Notes: generated by a model not told the origin, from the letters alone. A stretch of DNA of 62,955 bases from DATAMF01 sp964472565 (GCA_964472565.1 CAYYNB010000014.1:1-62955), one strand, 5' to 3'; positions 18,501-26,664 are shown, counted from the first letter of the stretch. Program-made: numbers and translations.

Positions 18501-20018
18501 GAGGGCCACACCGATTACGTGTATAGTGTCGTCTTCAGTCCGGATGGAAGTCTGTTGGCATCGGGCGGCGCGGATAACACGGTGCGTGTATGGAATGCAG
18601 TCACCGGGGAAGCAGTGGGTGAGCCATTGATGGGTCATACGAATTGGGTGTGGGATGTCGCATTCAGTCCAGATGGACGACAACTCGCATCCAGCAGTTA
18701 TGACACCAGCATCCTGATTTGGGATGTGGAAAGTCAAACCGCTGCGGGGTTCCCGCTTACTGGCCATTCTGATTGGGTGCGCGGCATCAGCTTCAGCCCG
18801 GACGGGCACCTGTTGGCATCCAGCAGTCGTGATGGGACGGTGAGGCTGTGGGATGTCGCGTCCAGTTCTCCGGTGGGCGATCCGATGACCGGTCATTCGG
18901 ATGCTGTCTGGGATGTGGCTTTTAGTTCAGACGGACACACCCTGGTTTCGGGCGATGGGAACGGCACGGTTCTCCTATGGAACGTCGAACAAACCGCACT
19001 TGTTCAGAAGATACTGGTTGGCCATGGGGACGAAGTAACAGGTCTGGCATTCAGTCCTGATGGCTCACAACTGGCCTCTGTGAGTGGCACCCCCACCGGC
19101 GGAAATGATTACTCCCTGCGGCTGTGGGATGTGAATACGGGAGAGGAAATTGCAGCGCTCATGGGGCATGAAGGTCCGCTCACCGGGGTTGCATTTAGTG
19201 ATACCCTGATTGTTACCGCCAGCGGCGATGGCACGATTGTGGTGTGGGATGCCAAGACGCAAAAAGCAATCCAGACTCTTTCGGCATTCAGAGGCAATTA
19301 CCCCCTGTGTCTAGACATCTACGGAAAACATATTGCGGCGGGATACTTTGACGACACGATTATTGTGTGGAACGCTGAAACCGGACGCCCCATGAGTGAA
19401 CCGCTGGCCGACCATACGGACGATGTGGTGAGCGTGACATTCAGCCCGGATGGGAGCTTGTTAGCATCCGCGAGTTGGGACGGCACGATTGTGTTATGGG
19501 ATACGCAAACGTGGCTGCCACAAGGCGAACCACTAACCGGCCATACGGGATATGTGTTGGATGTTGCGTTTAGCCCCGACGGCAACCTGTTGGCATCGGC
19601 AGGTGAAGATGGAAGCATCCGGTTATGGGATGTTAAAACGCAGCAGCCAAACGGCCAACCGCTGCAAGGCGCACAAGAGATAATCTACAGCATCGCATTC
19701 AGCCCTGACGGCCAGCTCTTGGTGTCGGGTGGTGAGGATCGAGTTGGGCAACAACGAACGCTGGCACTCTGGGATATAACCAGCCGCCAGTTGATCGGCG
19801 TGCCGTTAACCGGGCACAGCGGACGAGTTACAGATGTCGCATTCCATCCGAACGGACAGTTAGTTGCCAGCAGCAGTTGGGATAACAGCGTACGGTTATG
19901 GGATGTGAGTCTGGAGGATTGGCGCACCCAGGCCTGCATGGTAGCTAATCGTAACCTGACCGAAGATGAGCGCCTGCGTTATTTTGGTAGTGCTGCGTCT
20001 CGCCTTACCTGTCCGTAG
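15552..20018 (+). CDS. Ser/Thr kinase - nSTAND ATPase - TM - 14x WD40 protein
   Basis: A signalling protein of 1488 residues. Residues 1-280 form a Hanks-type kinase (IGIGGFAAVYRA loop, DVAIKVI, HRDLTPAN, ADFGIAK). From about 313 a 'conflict-system STAND' ATPase begins (NPFKGLRAF, FFGRE, Walker A GPSGSGKSS near 353, Walker B VLFIDQFEE). One membrane helix lies near 754-776, and fourteen WD40 repeats follow, enough for two seven-bladed propellers. The tail has two cysteines (QACMVANRNLT, RLTCP). The kinase and ATPase would be cytosolic and the propellers outside. The catalytic-loop Lys is Thr (HRDLT), unlike the other two kinases here, so activity may be altered. The ligand is unknown. Confidence 0.92.
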   Translation: MQNLTGQVIKGYELRQLIGIGGFAAVYRAYQPVVERDVAIKVILSKYANNPEFVRRFETEAQIIARLEHLHIVALYDYWREPNNAFLVMRWLRGGSLYSSIKQKGAWSLQATARLLDQIASALAVAHRHGVIHRDLTPANILLDEEENAYLADFGIAKDIVESNAEEADDHLYGSPAYMAPERIMRDQPVPQTDIYSLGIVLYEMLTGRLPFDAPTHTTLMRKHLDEPLPPLQEHAPELPIGLNLVILRAAAKSPEARYTDALTFAADFRRAIGLTDPSLMPSLPAEGPTNASTIDLSAGYHTLILPELVEPQNPFKGLRAFDEADAADFFGRETLVEQMLEHLATHGRFLAVVGPSGSGKSSVVRAGLIPALREGALPESAHWFIVKMVPGAHPYDQLETALTSVAFNTSMNLLETLKSSEQGLSTIVQHILPRENDELVLFIDQFEEVFTQVTDEVERGLFLNSLRAAILDSNSRLRVILTLRADFYDRPLLYASFGELIREHTFVILPLTNAELHESVTAPALRAGLRVEDGLAEAIVVDVNEQPGALPLLQYALTELFEQREDHTLKLDVYRANGGVMGALARRAEMLYQEMSPAYQTAAQQMFLRMVSLGEGTKDTRRRVRWAALSSLGREKKEVYQTVLDQFGKYRLLTFDRDPQTREPVVEIAHEAFISQWQRLREWIEQNRDNLRTQQRLTAAVADWLKGSKDSSYLARGAQLSQYEVLETTSLAQAEADYLAASIAARQRAIQRQRLFIAGLIGFALFALALALFAFDRQNRAEKSQAEAIAARDVADQQARISRSRELAATARGQLEQLDRALLLSLEALKVADTFEARDSLLMALRYSPHLRAFLHGHPAGADVRSVAVHDSLIATSDAAGNIMLWDMETRQMVGEPLLGHKGEVNSIAFSPDGQLLVSGGADGVVRLWNIQSDEIVGEYSQNGEIWSVTFSPDGTRIAAAGEEMTITLWDVETGEMVFDPLEGHTDYVYSVVFSPDGSLLASGGADNTVRVWNAVTGEAVGEPLMGHTNWVWDVAFSPDGRQLASSSYDTSILIWDVESQTAAGFPLTGHSDWVRGISFSPDGHLLASSSRDGTVRLWDVASSSPVGDPMTGHSDAVWDVAFSSDGHTLVSGDGNGTVLLWNVEQTALVQKILVGHGDEVTGLAFSPDGSQLASVSGTPTGGNDYSLRLWDVNTGEEIAALMGHEGPLTGVAFSDTLIVTASGDGTIVVWDAKTQKAIQTLSAFRGNYPLCLDIYGKHIAAGYFDDTIIVWNAETGRPMSEPLADHTDDVVSVTFSPDGSLLASASWDGTIVLWDTQTWLPQGEPLTGHTGYVLDVAFSPDGNLLASAGEDGSIRLWDVKTQQPNGQPLQGAQEIIYSIAFSPDGQLLVSGGEDRVGQQRTLALWDITSRQLIGVPLTGHSGRVTDVAFHPNGQLVASSSWDNSVRLWDVSLEDWRTQACMVANRNLTEDERLRYFGSAASRLTCP

Positions 20019-20105
20019 GGCGTTAGCAGGGGTGATGCGGCAGTACCCTACAATACCTGGAAAAAATCTCGCCATGCTAATACGGGTTCAGAAAGAGGAA
20101 ATTTG

Positions 20106-21134
20106 ATGTGGGCCGAACATTTACTACAAGCGCTGGGGGAGGGCGTTGTAGTTTTGGATGCGGAGGAGCGGATTGTTTATTTTAGCACGGGCGCAAAACA
20201 TATGTTGGGGTGGACTGACGCCATTGGCCGTTCATTTACTGATGTTTTCCACCCAGCAGAACAGAATTCTTTGGAGCTTGCACAATATATTTCTCCTGTC
20301 CAGCGGCGGATGAATGTCCTTACGCGGAATGGACAGCCTGTCCTGCTTGCCGTCACTGGAGTCTATTTTTCGCCAGGGGAAGGCGAACCTCTGCAAGTCG
20401 CATTGATCCTGCGGGATATTACGGATGAAGCCAGCGAGCAGCATCTGCACTCCTACTTTCTAGCCAATATTTCGCATGAGTTTCGCACACCTCTGGCTGG
20501 GTTGAATGCTTCCCTTGAGCTGCTGTTGGATGAGGCGGGCTACTTATCAGCGGCAGAGATGGACGAATTGCTTAATTCGATCTACCTCAGCGCGTCGGGA
20601 CTGCAAGCGCTGGTTGATAACTTGCTGGAAAGTGTAAAGATCGAGGCTGGGCATTTTGTGGTTCATCCGCGCTCGCTGGCGATTAACAGCGTCATAGCAG
20701 GTGCCGTTCGAATGATGCAGCCTTTATTAGATCGGCGCAAACAATCCCTGTCTGTTACCGAACCTCTTCAACTGCCGCTGGTTTACGCTGATCCGACGCG
20801 ACTCACTCAGGTTTTTATCAATCTGCTGTCGAATGCCAGCAAGTACAGCCCCTTGAACAGTACAATAGATTTAACTTTGGAGCAGCAAGCTTCGTTTTTA
20901 CGGATTGCGGTAACGGATCGTGGCCCTGGCGTTGCCCCGGCGGATCGGGGCGCAGTATTCCGGCGTTTCGTGCGTTTGGGAATATCCACGCGCGAACAGG
21001 AAGGAATCGGCCTGGGATTATCCGTGGTAAAAGCCATTGTTGAGCAGCATCATGGTCAGGTTGGAGTAGAAGAGCGTCTCGGCGGTGGTTCAGTTTTCTG
21101 GTTTACACTTCCCCTGGTAGAGGTTGTTACATGA
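20106..21134 (+). CDS. PAS histidine kinase, PhoR-like by context
   Basis: A sensor kinase of 342 residues with no membrane helix: a PAS domain (VVVLDAEERIVYFSTGAKHMLGW), HisKA (ANISHEFRTPLAGLNASLELL) and HATPase (NLLSNASKYSP, DRGPGVAP, GIGLGLSVVKA). The ATG has GAAAGAGG upstream; an extra in-frame TTG precedes it. The stop codon overlaps the start of the response regulator (ATGA), so the pair is translated together. It lies directly before a Pho-box-like array and the pst genes, so control of phosphate uptake is the best inference. A cytosolic PhoR would need its signal through PstB or a PhoU, and no phoU gene is in the window. Confidence 0.88.
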   Translation: MWAEHLLQALGEGVVVLDAEERIVYFSTGAKHMLGWTDAIGRSFTDVFHPAEQNSLELAQYISPVQRRMNVLTRNGQPVLLAVTGVYFSPGEGEPLQVALILRDITDEASEQHLHSYFLANISHEFRTPLAGLNASLELLLDEAGYLSAAEMDELLNSIYLSASGLQALVDNLLESVKIEAGHFVVHPRSLAINSVIAGAVRMMQPLLDRRKQSLSVTEPLQLPLVYADPTRLTQVFINLLSNASKYSPLNSTIDLTLEQQASFLRIAVTDRGPGVAPADRGAVFRRFVRLGISTREQEGIGLGLSVVKAIVEQHHGQVGVEERLGGGSVFWFTLPLVEVVT

Positions 21135-21814
21135 AGGCCTTAATCGTAGATGATGATCTGGTGCTGGCGGATGTGCTGTCTTTCACGCTGCGCCGGGCAG
21201 GGTTTCAAGTGGTTATGGCCCATGATGGTCAGGCGGCTCTGGATACATGGCAAAATGAGTCGCCCGATTTGATCATCCTCGATTTGAATCTTCCCAAAGT
21301 AGACGGGTTAACCGTCTGTACCCGCATCCGCGAACGCGCCAGTACGCCGATTATTATATTAAGCGTGCTGGGTGGTGACGATGATGTCGTGCGTGGCCTG
21401 GAAATCGGAGCCGACGATTACATCACCAAACCCTTCAGCCCACGCCAGCTCGTTGCCCGCGCCCAGGCTGTGTTGCGCCGCGCCGGGATCACGCCTACGG
21501 CTGGCCCCCTGGCTGCCGGAGAATTGACTCTGGATGTGTCACGGCGTGAACTCTACCGCTCCGGCCAGTTATTGACTCAACTTACCGCGCTTGAATGCCG
21601 GTTGATGGAAGTTTTGATGCTCAACAGCGGCCATGTCTTACCTGCCGACACTCTGATTACACAGATTTGGGGGCCAGCCGGTGGCGATCGTACCATGCTG
21701 AAACAGCTTGTTCACCGGCTGCGCGCCAAGATTGAACCCGAACCGACCTCTCCGGCTTATCTTGAAACAGTCCCCGGTGTTGGATATGCGCTGGTACAGC
21801 GGCCCATTGAGTAA
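21131..21814 (+). CDS. OmpR/PhoB-family response regulator
   Basis: A protein of 227 residues with a receiver (ALIVDDDLVL, acceptor Asp in LIILDLNLPKVDG, Lys in ADDYITKPFS) and a winged-helix trans_reg_C output domain (LTALECRLMEVLMLNSG, LVHRLRAKIEPEP, VPGVGYALV). It is coupled by ATGA overlap to the kinase upstream. An 11-bp-spaced set of TGTCACC-like repeats starts three bases after its stop codon, ahead of the pst cluster. This regulator is the likely binder. I call it PhoB-like from the context and the repeat spacing. Confidence 0.9.
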   Translation: MKALIVDDDLVLADVLSFTLRRAGFQVVMAHDGQAALDTWQNESPDLIILDLNLPKVDGLTVCTRIRERASTPIIILSVLGGDDDVVRGLEIGADDYITKPFSPRQLVARAQAVLRRAGITPTAGPLAAGELTLDVSRRELYRSGQLLTQLTALECRLMEVLMLNSGHVLPADTLITQIWGPAGGDRTMLKQLVHRLRAKIEPEPTSPAYLETVPGVGYALVQRPIE

Positions 21815-21816
21815 AA

Positions 21817-21872
21817 TGTCACCACTTTGTCACCGAGTTGTAGCCGGGCCTGTTACCACCGCCTGCTATAGT
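21817..21872 (+). promoter_or_regulatory. Pho-box-like array and -10 box
   Basis: Four direct repeats stand in tandem: TGTCACC (21817), TGTCACC (21828), TGTAGCC (21839) and TGTTACC (21851), with spacings of 11, 11 and 12 bp. This is the geometry of PhoB sites (7-bp units every 11 bp). The last unit ends 9 bp before TATAGT (21867-21872), where a -35 would be, as at class II PhoB promoters. TATAGT lies 7 nt from the ATG of the next gene, implying a leaderless or nearly leaderless mRNA. Confidence 0.75.
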
Positions 21873-21879
21873 AGCCCCC

Positions 21880-22815
21880 ATGACCGATTATCCATTTCTA
21901 TCCCTCAGCCGCGTGACGGTTGATCCTGAGCTTGCCCGGCAGCTTCCGCGCCGCCTGGCCTATTATTATCTGGCAATTCCGCTGGCACGCGATGAAGACC
22001 AACTCACTGTGGTTATGGCTTATCCTGAAAATCAAGCCGCTGTTGTCATGCTGCAAGCGGTGCTGAGTACGCCGATAGTTCCAGTGCAAGGATCGCCGCA
22101 CGAGATTAAAGCGACACTCAACCAACTCTGGTCTGAGCATAATGAAATTGGGACATCGCAAGTGCTTTGCTGGGGCCTGTCTGAAGAACGTGCCCAACAA
22201 ATCGCCCACGTATTCGGCGCGCAAGTACTTTGCCTGGATACTGGCTCTGGCGATCTGGAAACAGTGCTGACGGTAGCGCGCGAAGGCCGCTACAGCCTGA
22301 CTGTACTTGATGCCCTTCCTGCTGAATCACTCTCGCACTTTCTGCGCGCTTCCTCAACCCCGGTGCTGCTGATGCGAGGTGCGGCGCTGACTTTGCGGCA
22401 CATTCTGCTCGTGCTTCGTGGACATTCTCCGGACGATAATGTGTTGGATTGGGTGATTCCTTTAGCAGAAACAGGAGCGCAAATTACGTTATTCACAGTT
22501 GCGCCTACCGCTGCCCGCCCCAAGCGTGGATCGCGCTTACCTTCAGGGTTGGCCGCGCTGCTGGCGGATGACAGTGCGCCGGGCGAACATATCGCGACCT
22601 GTGCGCGGCGGCTAACCGAAGCGGGAATTCAGGGCGTGTTAAAACTTCGGCAGGGTATACCTGAGGAACAAATTGCCGCCGAAGTAGCTCAAGAGGATTA
22701 CGACTTGATTACGATTGCAGCGGAAGCGCATGGAGATTTTGTGCAGCGAGTGCTCAATGCGATGACCCCTAACAATCGCCAACCTGTTTTAGTAATCAAG
22801 CCTATTACAGATTAA
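21880..22815 (+). CDS. GspE-N-like domain + universal stress protein domain
   Basis: A protein of 311 residues. The first 85 residues (VDPELARQLPRRLAYYYL, then QLTVVMAYP) match the second half of the T2SSE_N/MshEN domain found at the start of GspE/PilB ATPases. The first half, which binds c-di-GMP in MshE, is absent. A spacer follows, then a UspA-like domain from about residue 165 (RHILLVLRGHS to QPVLVIKP). It has no ribosome site, and its ATG lies 7 nt after a -10 box. Its position between the Pho-box array and pstS suggests a phosphate-starvation role. Function beyond that is unknown. Confidence 0.65.
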   Translation: MTDYPFLSLSRVTVDPELARQLPRRLAYYYLAIPLARDEDQLTVVMAYPENQAAVVMLQAVLSTPIVPVQGSPHEIKATLNQLWSEHNEIGTSQVLCWGLSEERAQQIAHVFGAQVLCLDTGSGDLETVLTVAREGRYSLTVLDALPAESLSHFLRASSTPVLLMRGAALTLRHILLVLRGHSPDDNVLDWVIPLAETGAQITLFTVAPTAARPKRGSRLPSGLAALLADDSAPGEHIATCARRLTEAGIQGVLKLRQGIPEEQIAAEVAQEDYDLITIAAEAHGDFVQRVLNAMTPNNRQPVLVIKPITD

Positions 22816-22817
22816 CT

Positions 22818-22839
22818 CGTGATAATTTGAATTATCGCG
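22818..22839. promoter_or_regulatory. 22-bp palindrome before pstS
   Basis: GATAATT-TG-AATTATC is a perfect palindrome (22821-22836) and extends outward as CGT/GCG with one wobble. It lies between the stress-protein stop and the pstS ribosome site. It could be an operator or an mRNA hairpin. Confidence 0.45.
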
Positions 22840-22862
22840 AACCATAGGAAGGAATAGAACCA

Positions 22863-23858
22863 ATGACTCGTAAATTACTCGCCCTACTACTGGTTGTCAC
22901 CCTCCTGATCGCCGCCTGCGGCGATGACAAGGAGTCCTCGTCAGATAACAAAAAAACAGGGACTGAAACTTCACAGGATACCCAGGCAAAAAGCACGATT
23001 ACAATTTCCGGCGCATTTGCCCTTTATCCTATGGTGCAGAAGTGGGCTGATGAATATAAGGCGCTGCACCCGGAAGTGGAGTTCAATATTTCAGCCGGTG
23101 GCGCAGGTAAGGGGATGAGCGATGTGTTGGCTGGGGCCGTCGATGTGGCGATGGTTTCCCGCGAAATTCGCGCTGAAGAAACCGATCAGGGCGCAGTAGC
23201 CTTTGCAGTGACTAAAGACGCGGTTGTCGCGACGGTCAATGCAGACAACCCTGTGCTGGATCAACTGCTTACTGTCGGCCTGACGCCCGAAAAAGGCAAG
23301 GCCATCTGGATCGATGGGGAAATAACGACCTGGGGCGAAGTCGTTGGGAGTGACAATGACGATCCGATTTCCGTTTATACACGTGCCGACTCAGCAGGCG
23401 CAGCGGAAGTATGGGCGCTCTTTATCGGTGGTGAAGCCCAAGAGGACTTGGTTGCTGGTATTGGCATGCAGGGCGATCCCGGTTTGGCTGAGGCAGTGCG
23501 GCAGGATTCGATGGGCATTGGATTTAACAACATTGGCTTTGCCTACGATCTGACAACAGGTCAGGCAGTCGAGGGGATCAAGGTGGTTCCGGTTGATCTA
23601 AACGGTGACGGGCAAATCAGTGACGACGAAAATTTTTACAGCGACAAAGCCAGCGTCACCGCTGCTATTGCCGATGGTCGTTATCCCTCACCTCCAGCCC
23701 GTGAACTCTATCTGGTGACTAAAGGCGAACCGAACGCTGCCATCACAGCATTTATCCGGTGGATTTTGACTGACGGTCAGCAGTATGTTGATGCGGCAGG
23801 GTATGTGCAGTTGGCCGATGAAACCTTACAGACCACGTTAAGCGCGCTTCCACAGTAA
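22863..23858 (+). CDS. pstS: Phosphate-binding lipoprotein PstS
   Basis: The extracytoplasmic phosphate receptor for the PstCAB importer, 331 residues. A lipoprotein signal ends at LLIAAC (Cys19). The binding-domain hallmarks of the family are present: TISGAFALYPMVQKW, SAGGAGKGMSDVL and YTRADSAGAAEVWAL, which hold phosphate through Ser/Arg/Asp contacts. A short insertion DLNGDGQISDDENF looks like an EF-hand-type calcium loop. The ribosome site AGGAAGGAA precedes the ATG. It is followed by pstC after a stable stem-loop. Confidence 0.93.
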   Translation: MTRKLLALLLVVTLLIAACGDDKESSSDNKKTGTETSQDTQAKSTITISGAFALYPMVQKWADEYKALHPEVEFNISAGGAGKGMSDVLAGAVDVAMVSREIRAEETDQGAVAFAVTKDAVVATVNADNPVLDQLLTVGLTPEKGKAIWIDGEITTWGEVVGSDNDDPISVYTRADSAGAAEVWALFIGGEAQEDLVAGIGMQGDPGLAEAVRQDSMGIGFNNIGFAYDLTTGQAVEGIKVVPVDLNGDGQISDDENFYSDKASVTAAIADGRYPSPPARELYLVTKGEPNAAITAFIRWILTDGQQYVDAAGYVQLADETLQTTLSALPQ

Positions 23859-23898
23859 GTTGTTTTTTTGACAGCCGCGCTGGAAGTGCCAGAATCTA

Positions 23899-23930
23899 TC
23901 TGGGACAGGTCGTACAAAACCTGTCCCAGA
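23899..23930 (+). other. Stem-loop between pstS and pstC
   Basis: An 11-bp perfect stem (core CTGGGACAGG / CCTGTCCCAG) with a 10-nt loop and no U-tract. Such hairpins after a binding-protein gene usually protect the upstream mRNA, so that PstS is made in excess of the membrane parts. Confidence 0.65.
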
Positions 23931-23953
23931 ATAGTTAGGAAACAGAGAGAAAC

Positions 23954-24949
23954 TTGGAGTCGATACGTCTGCAAATGCTGGTTGAGCGAGTTGGCTTGCG
24001 CCGCATGGTATCGAGCCACCAGAATCGCAGTTGGCGCTGGTGGAAAGATTGGCTGGCTGGGCGAAGTATGGGGTTGTTAACCGTCGCAGCCTCGTTGTTG
24101 ATCGTGGTGATGGTCACTATGCTTCTGGATCGTGCCCGGCCTATTTTGGCGTCGAATTCGCTCAATTCCCTGGTCCAGGGCGAAGTCTGGAAGCCGCGTC
24201 AGGGATTGTTTGGTTTTTGGCCTTTTATCACCGGGAGCATTTTTGTAACATTGCTCGCGATGCTGTTATCCGTCCCTACGGCGCTGCTGAGTGCTATTTA
24301 CCTGGCCGACTATTCGCGCACCCGTGCCATTATCAAACCTTTGGTCGATCTCCTGGCGAGTATTCCTTCTGTTATCTACGGGTTGTGGGGTGTGTTGTTT
24401 GTGGTGCCGTTGGTCCGCGATCATATCAGTCCCTGGGCAGATCGGACGCTGGGCGAGCACTGGAGCATTTTTCAGAATACCAATCCGACGGGCTTTGGTC
24501 TGTTGGCAGCAGGATTCGTGCTGGCGATTATGACCTTCCCGATAATTGTATCGGTGAGCGAAGAGGTGCTGCGCAGTGTGCCCCAGGGGATGCGCGAAGC
24601 CTCCCTGTCTTTAGGGGCAACCGATTGGGAAACCACGAAACTGGTTGTGCTGCGCAAAGCCGCTCCCGGCCTCATCGCGGCAGTTGTATTGGGTTTCTCG
24701 CGCGCTTTTGGCGAAACCCTGGCGGTGGCAATGGTTGTCGGCAACCGGGTGAAAGTACCTGAAACCTTGTTTGACCCGGCTTACCCGCTTCCCGCCCTCA
24801 TCGCTAACAATTACGGCGAGATGATGTCCATCCCGCTTTACGACTCAGCGCTCATGACAGCGGCGTTAATGCTGTTATTTGTTGTCTTGCTGTTTAACAT
24901 CGGCGCACGATCTATTTTAGGTCGTCTCAACCGGGAGCAAACCGCATGA
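23954..24949 (+). CDS. pstC: Phosphate ABC transporter permease PstC
   Basis: A permease of about 331 residues with around six membrane segments. The family EAA-type loop is visible as REASLSLGATDWETTKLVVL, and FSRAFGETLAVAMVVGN is the conserved PstC stretch near the C-terminus. The reading frame opens with TTG after AGAGAGA; an in-frame ATG at 23975 is an alternative start seven codons later. The stop overlaps the pstA start (ATGA). Confidence 0.92.
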   Translation: MESIRLQMLVERVGLRRMVSSHQNRSWRWWKDWLAGRSMGLLTVAASLLIVVMVTMLLDRARPILASNSLNSLVQGEVWKPRQGLFGFWPFITGSIFVTLLAMLLSVPTALLSAIYLADYSRTRAIIKPLVDLLASIPSVIYGLWGVLFVVPLVRDHISPWADRTLGEHWSIFQNTNPTGFGLLAAGFVLAIMTFPIIVSVSEEVLRSVPQGMREASLSLGATDWETTKLVVLRKAAPGLIAAVVLGFSRAFGETLAVAMVVGNRVKVPETLFDPAYPLPALIANNYGEMMSIPLYDSALMTAALMLLFVVLLFNIGARSILGRLNREQTA

Positions 24950-25803
24950 GCCGCAACCAACGCCGCCACCTGGAAGAACATCTTTTCAAATTTATCATGC
25001 GCGCCGCCTTGTTTGTTACGCTGGGAATGTTGGCCGTCATTCTTTTCACCGTTGTCCGCAAAGGCATCGGCGCGATGAGTTGGTCGATGATCAGCGAAGT
25101 TTCTACGGGTGGCTCCTATCTGGGCGAAGCCGAAGGTGGCATTCTCAACGCAATTTTGGGTTCTTTGTATCTGGCAGGGGGAGCAACAGCGCTTGCGTTA
25201 CTGGTCGGGCTGCCGGTGGCGCTTTATCTGCATACCTATATGGGCCAGTCCAAGTGGGCTGGTTATATCCGCCTCGTCTTTGACATCCTATGGGGTATTC
25301 CGAGTATTGTTTATGGGGTATTCGGCTTCACGCTGATGCTGCTTATCGGCATGCGCGCTTCCCTACTGGCCGGAATTCTGACCCTCGCGCTGGTTGAACT
25401 GCCGATCCTGGTGCGAACCATTGATGAAGTGCTGCGTATGGTTCCTTCTGAACTTTCCGAAATCACTTATGCGCTGGGAACTACCCGCTTAGAATTGATG
25501 GGCATTCTTACCCGCCAATCACTGCCGGGCCTCATCACAGCGATCTTGTTGGCGTTTGGGCGTGGAATTGGAGACGCCGCTGCTGTCTTGTTCACCGCCG
25601 GATACACCGACAGTATGCCCGATTCGCTTATGCGTCCGGTTGCTTCATTACCGCTTGCAATTTTCTTCCAACTCAGTTCGCCTTTTCCCTCAGTGCAGGC
25701 GCGTGCCTATGCTTCCGCGTTAGTCCTGACGATTTTAGTGCTCGTAATCAGTTTGCTCACGCGGTTGTCGATGCGCACCCTCAGCAAGCATGTAGTCCGG
25801 TAA
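24946..25803 (+). CDS. pstA: Phosphate ABC transporter permease PstA
   Basis: The second permease of the phosphate importer, 285 residues with about six helices. PSELSEITYALGTTRLELMG is the cytoplasmic coupling loop and FGRGIGDAAAVLFTAG the conserved late motif. Translation is coupled to pstC by a 4-nt overlap, and pstB starts 9 bp after the stop. Confidence 0.92.
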   Translation: MSRNQRRHLEEHLFKFIMRAALFVTLGMLAVILFTVVRKGIGAMSWSMISEVSTGGSYLGEAEGGILNAILGSLYLAGGATALALLVGLPVALYLHTYMGQSKWAGYIRLVFDILWGIPSIVYGVFGFTLMLLIGMRASLLAGILTLALVELPILVRTIDEVLRMVPSELSEITYALGTTRLELMGILTRQSLPGLITAILLAFGRGIGDAAAVLFTAGYTDSMPDSLMRPVASLPLAIFFQLSSPFPSVQARAYASALVLTILVLVISLLTRLSMRTLSKHVVR

Positions 25804-25812
25804 GGAATTTGA

Positions 25813-26574
25813 ATGGTTAACTTTGCCCCACATATTTCGGTCCGTCATCTGAATGTCTGGTTTGGCAACCAACAGGCGCTCAAAGACATCAACATCGATA
25901 TTCCACGTCACCGTATCACTGCCATTGTCGGTCCGTCGGGCTGTGGCAAAACAACGCTGCTGCGCACCCTCAATCGTTTGGCCGAGTTAGGACCAAAGGT
26001 GCGCGTGACCGGGGAAGTGCTATTAGAAAGCGAGAATATCTACGGCCCCACCGTCGATATTACTGAAGTCCGCACCCGGATAGGGCTTCTGGCACAAAAA
26101 CCCTTCCCACTGCCCATGTCCATCTACAACAACATCGCCTATGGCCCGCGTATTCATGGCCTAAAAAGCATGAAAATGGATGATCTCGTCCGCACCCATT
26201 TGCAGGCGGTGGAACTGTGGGATGAAGTCAAAGATCGCCTGAAAGCGCCTGCTACCGGATTATCAGTTGGACAGCAGCAGCGCTTGTGCCTGGCGCGCGC
26301 GCTGGCTGTCAAACCGGACGTGCTGCTTTGCGATGAATCGACTTCCGCCCTCGATCCGATCTCGGCGCGGGCGATTGAACGTCTGCTGGCGAATTTGAAG
26401 CAAAATTATACGATTGTGATGGTGACGCACGATCTGGGACAGGCTCGCCGCCTGGCTGATCATGTCATTTTTCTCTGGCTGGGTGCAGTGGTCGAACAAG
26501 GAGACGCTCCGCAGATTTTTGAGCATCCCCGTGAGGATCGCACCCGCGCCTATTGGACGGGCGAGATCGGATAA
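25813..26574 (+). CDS. pstB: Phosphate ABC transporter ATPase PstB
   Basis: The ATP-hydrolysing subunit of 253 residues. Walker A is GPSGCGKTTLLRTLNRL, the Q-loop lies in GLLAQKPFPLPMSIYNNIAYG (typical of PstB), the signature motif is LSVGQQQRLCLARALA (SVGQ in place of SGGQ), Walker B is VLLCDESTSALDP, and the switch His is in MVTHDLGQA. It ends the pst operon. No phoU follows, which is unusual. Confidence 0.94.
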   Translation: MVNFAPHISVRHLNVWFGNQQALKDINIDIPRHRITAIVGPSGCGKTTLLRTLNRLAELGPKVRVTGEVLLESENIYGPTVDITEVRTRIGLLAQKPFPLPMSIYNNIAYGPRIHGLKSMKMDDLVRTHLQAVELWDEVKDRLKAPATGLSVGQQQRLCLARALAVKPDVLLCDESTSALDPISARAIERLLANLKQNYTIVMVTHDLGQARRLADHVIFLWLGAVVEQGDAPQIFEHPREDRTRAYWTGEIG

Positions 26575-26628
26575 CAATACGTCACGAGAGGGATGATCAC
26601 AACTTAGGCTGCGCCACTATTTTCTTTA

Positions 26629-26664
26629 CCCCATCCCCCCTTATCCCTTCCCTGAGGGATGGGG
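26629..26664. repeat. Inverted repeat downstream of pstB
   Basis: CCCCATCCC (26629-26637) pairs with GGGATGGGG (26656-26664) over 9 bp. There is no U-tract, so it is a weak terminator candidate or a mRNA 3' hairpin. The rest of 26575-26868 shows only a promoter-like element. Confidence 0.4.

Noticed and set aside
18120..19920. Regularly spaced DNA repeats resembling an array
   Set aside because: They encode WD40 blades (FSPDG...LWD phrases in frame), so they are protein repeats and not CRISPR or iterons.
26629..26664. Terminator for the pst operon
   Set aside because: A 9-bp stem is present but no U-tract follows, so it is listed only as an inverted repeat.
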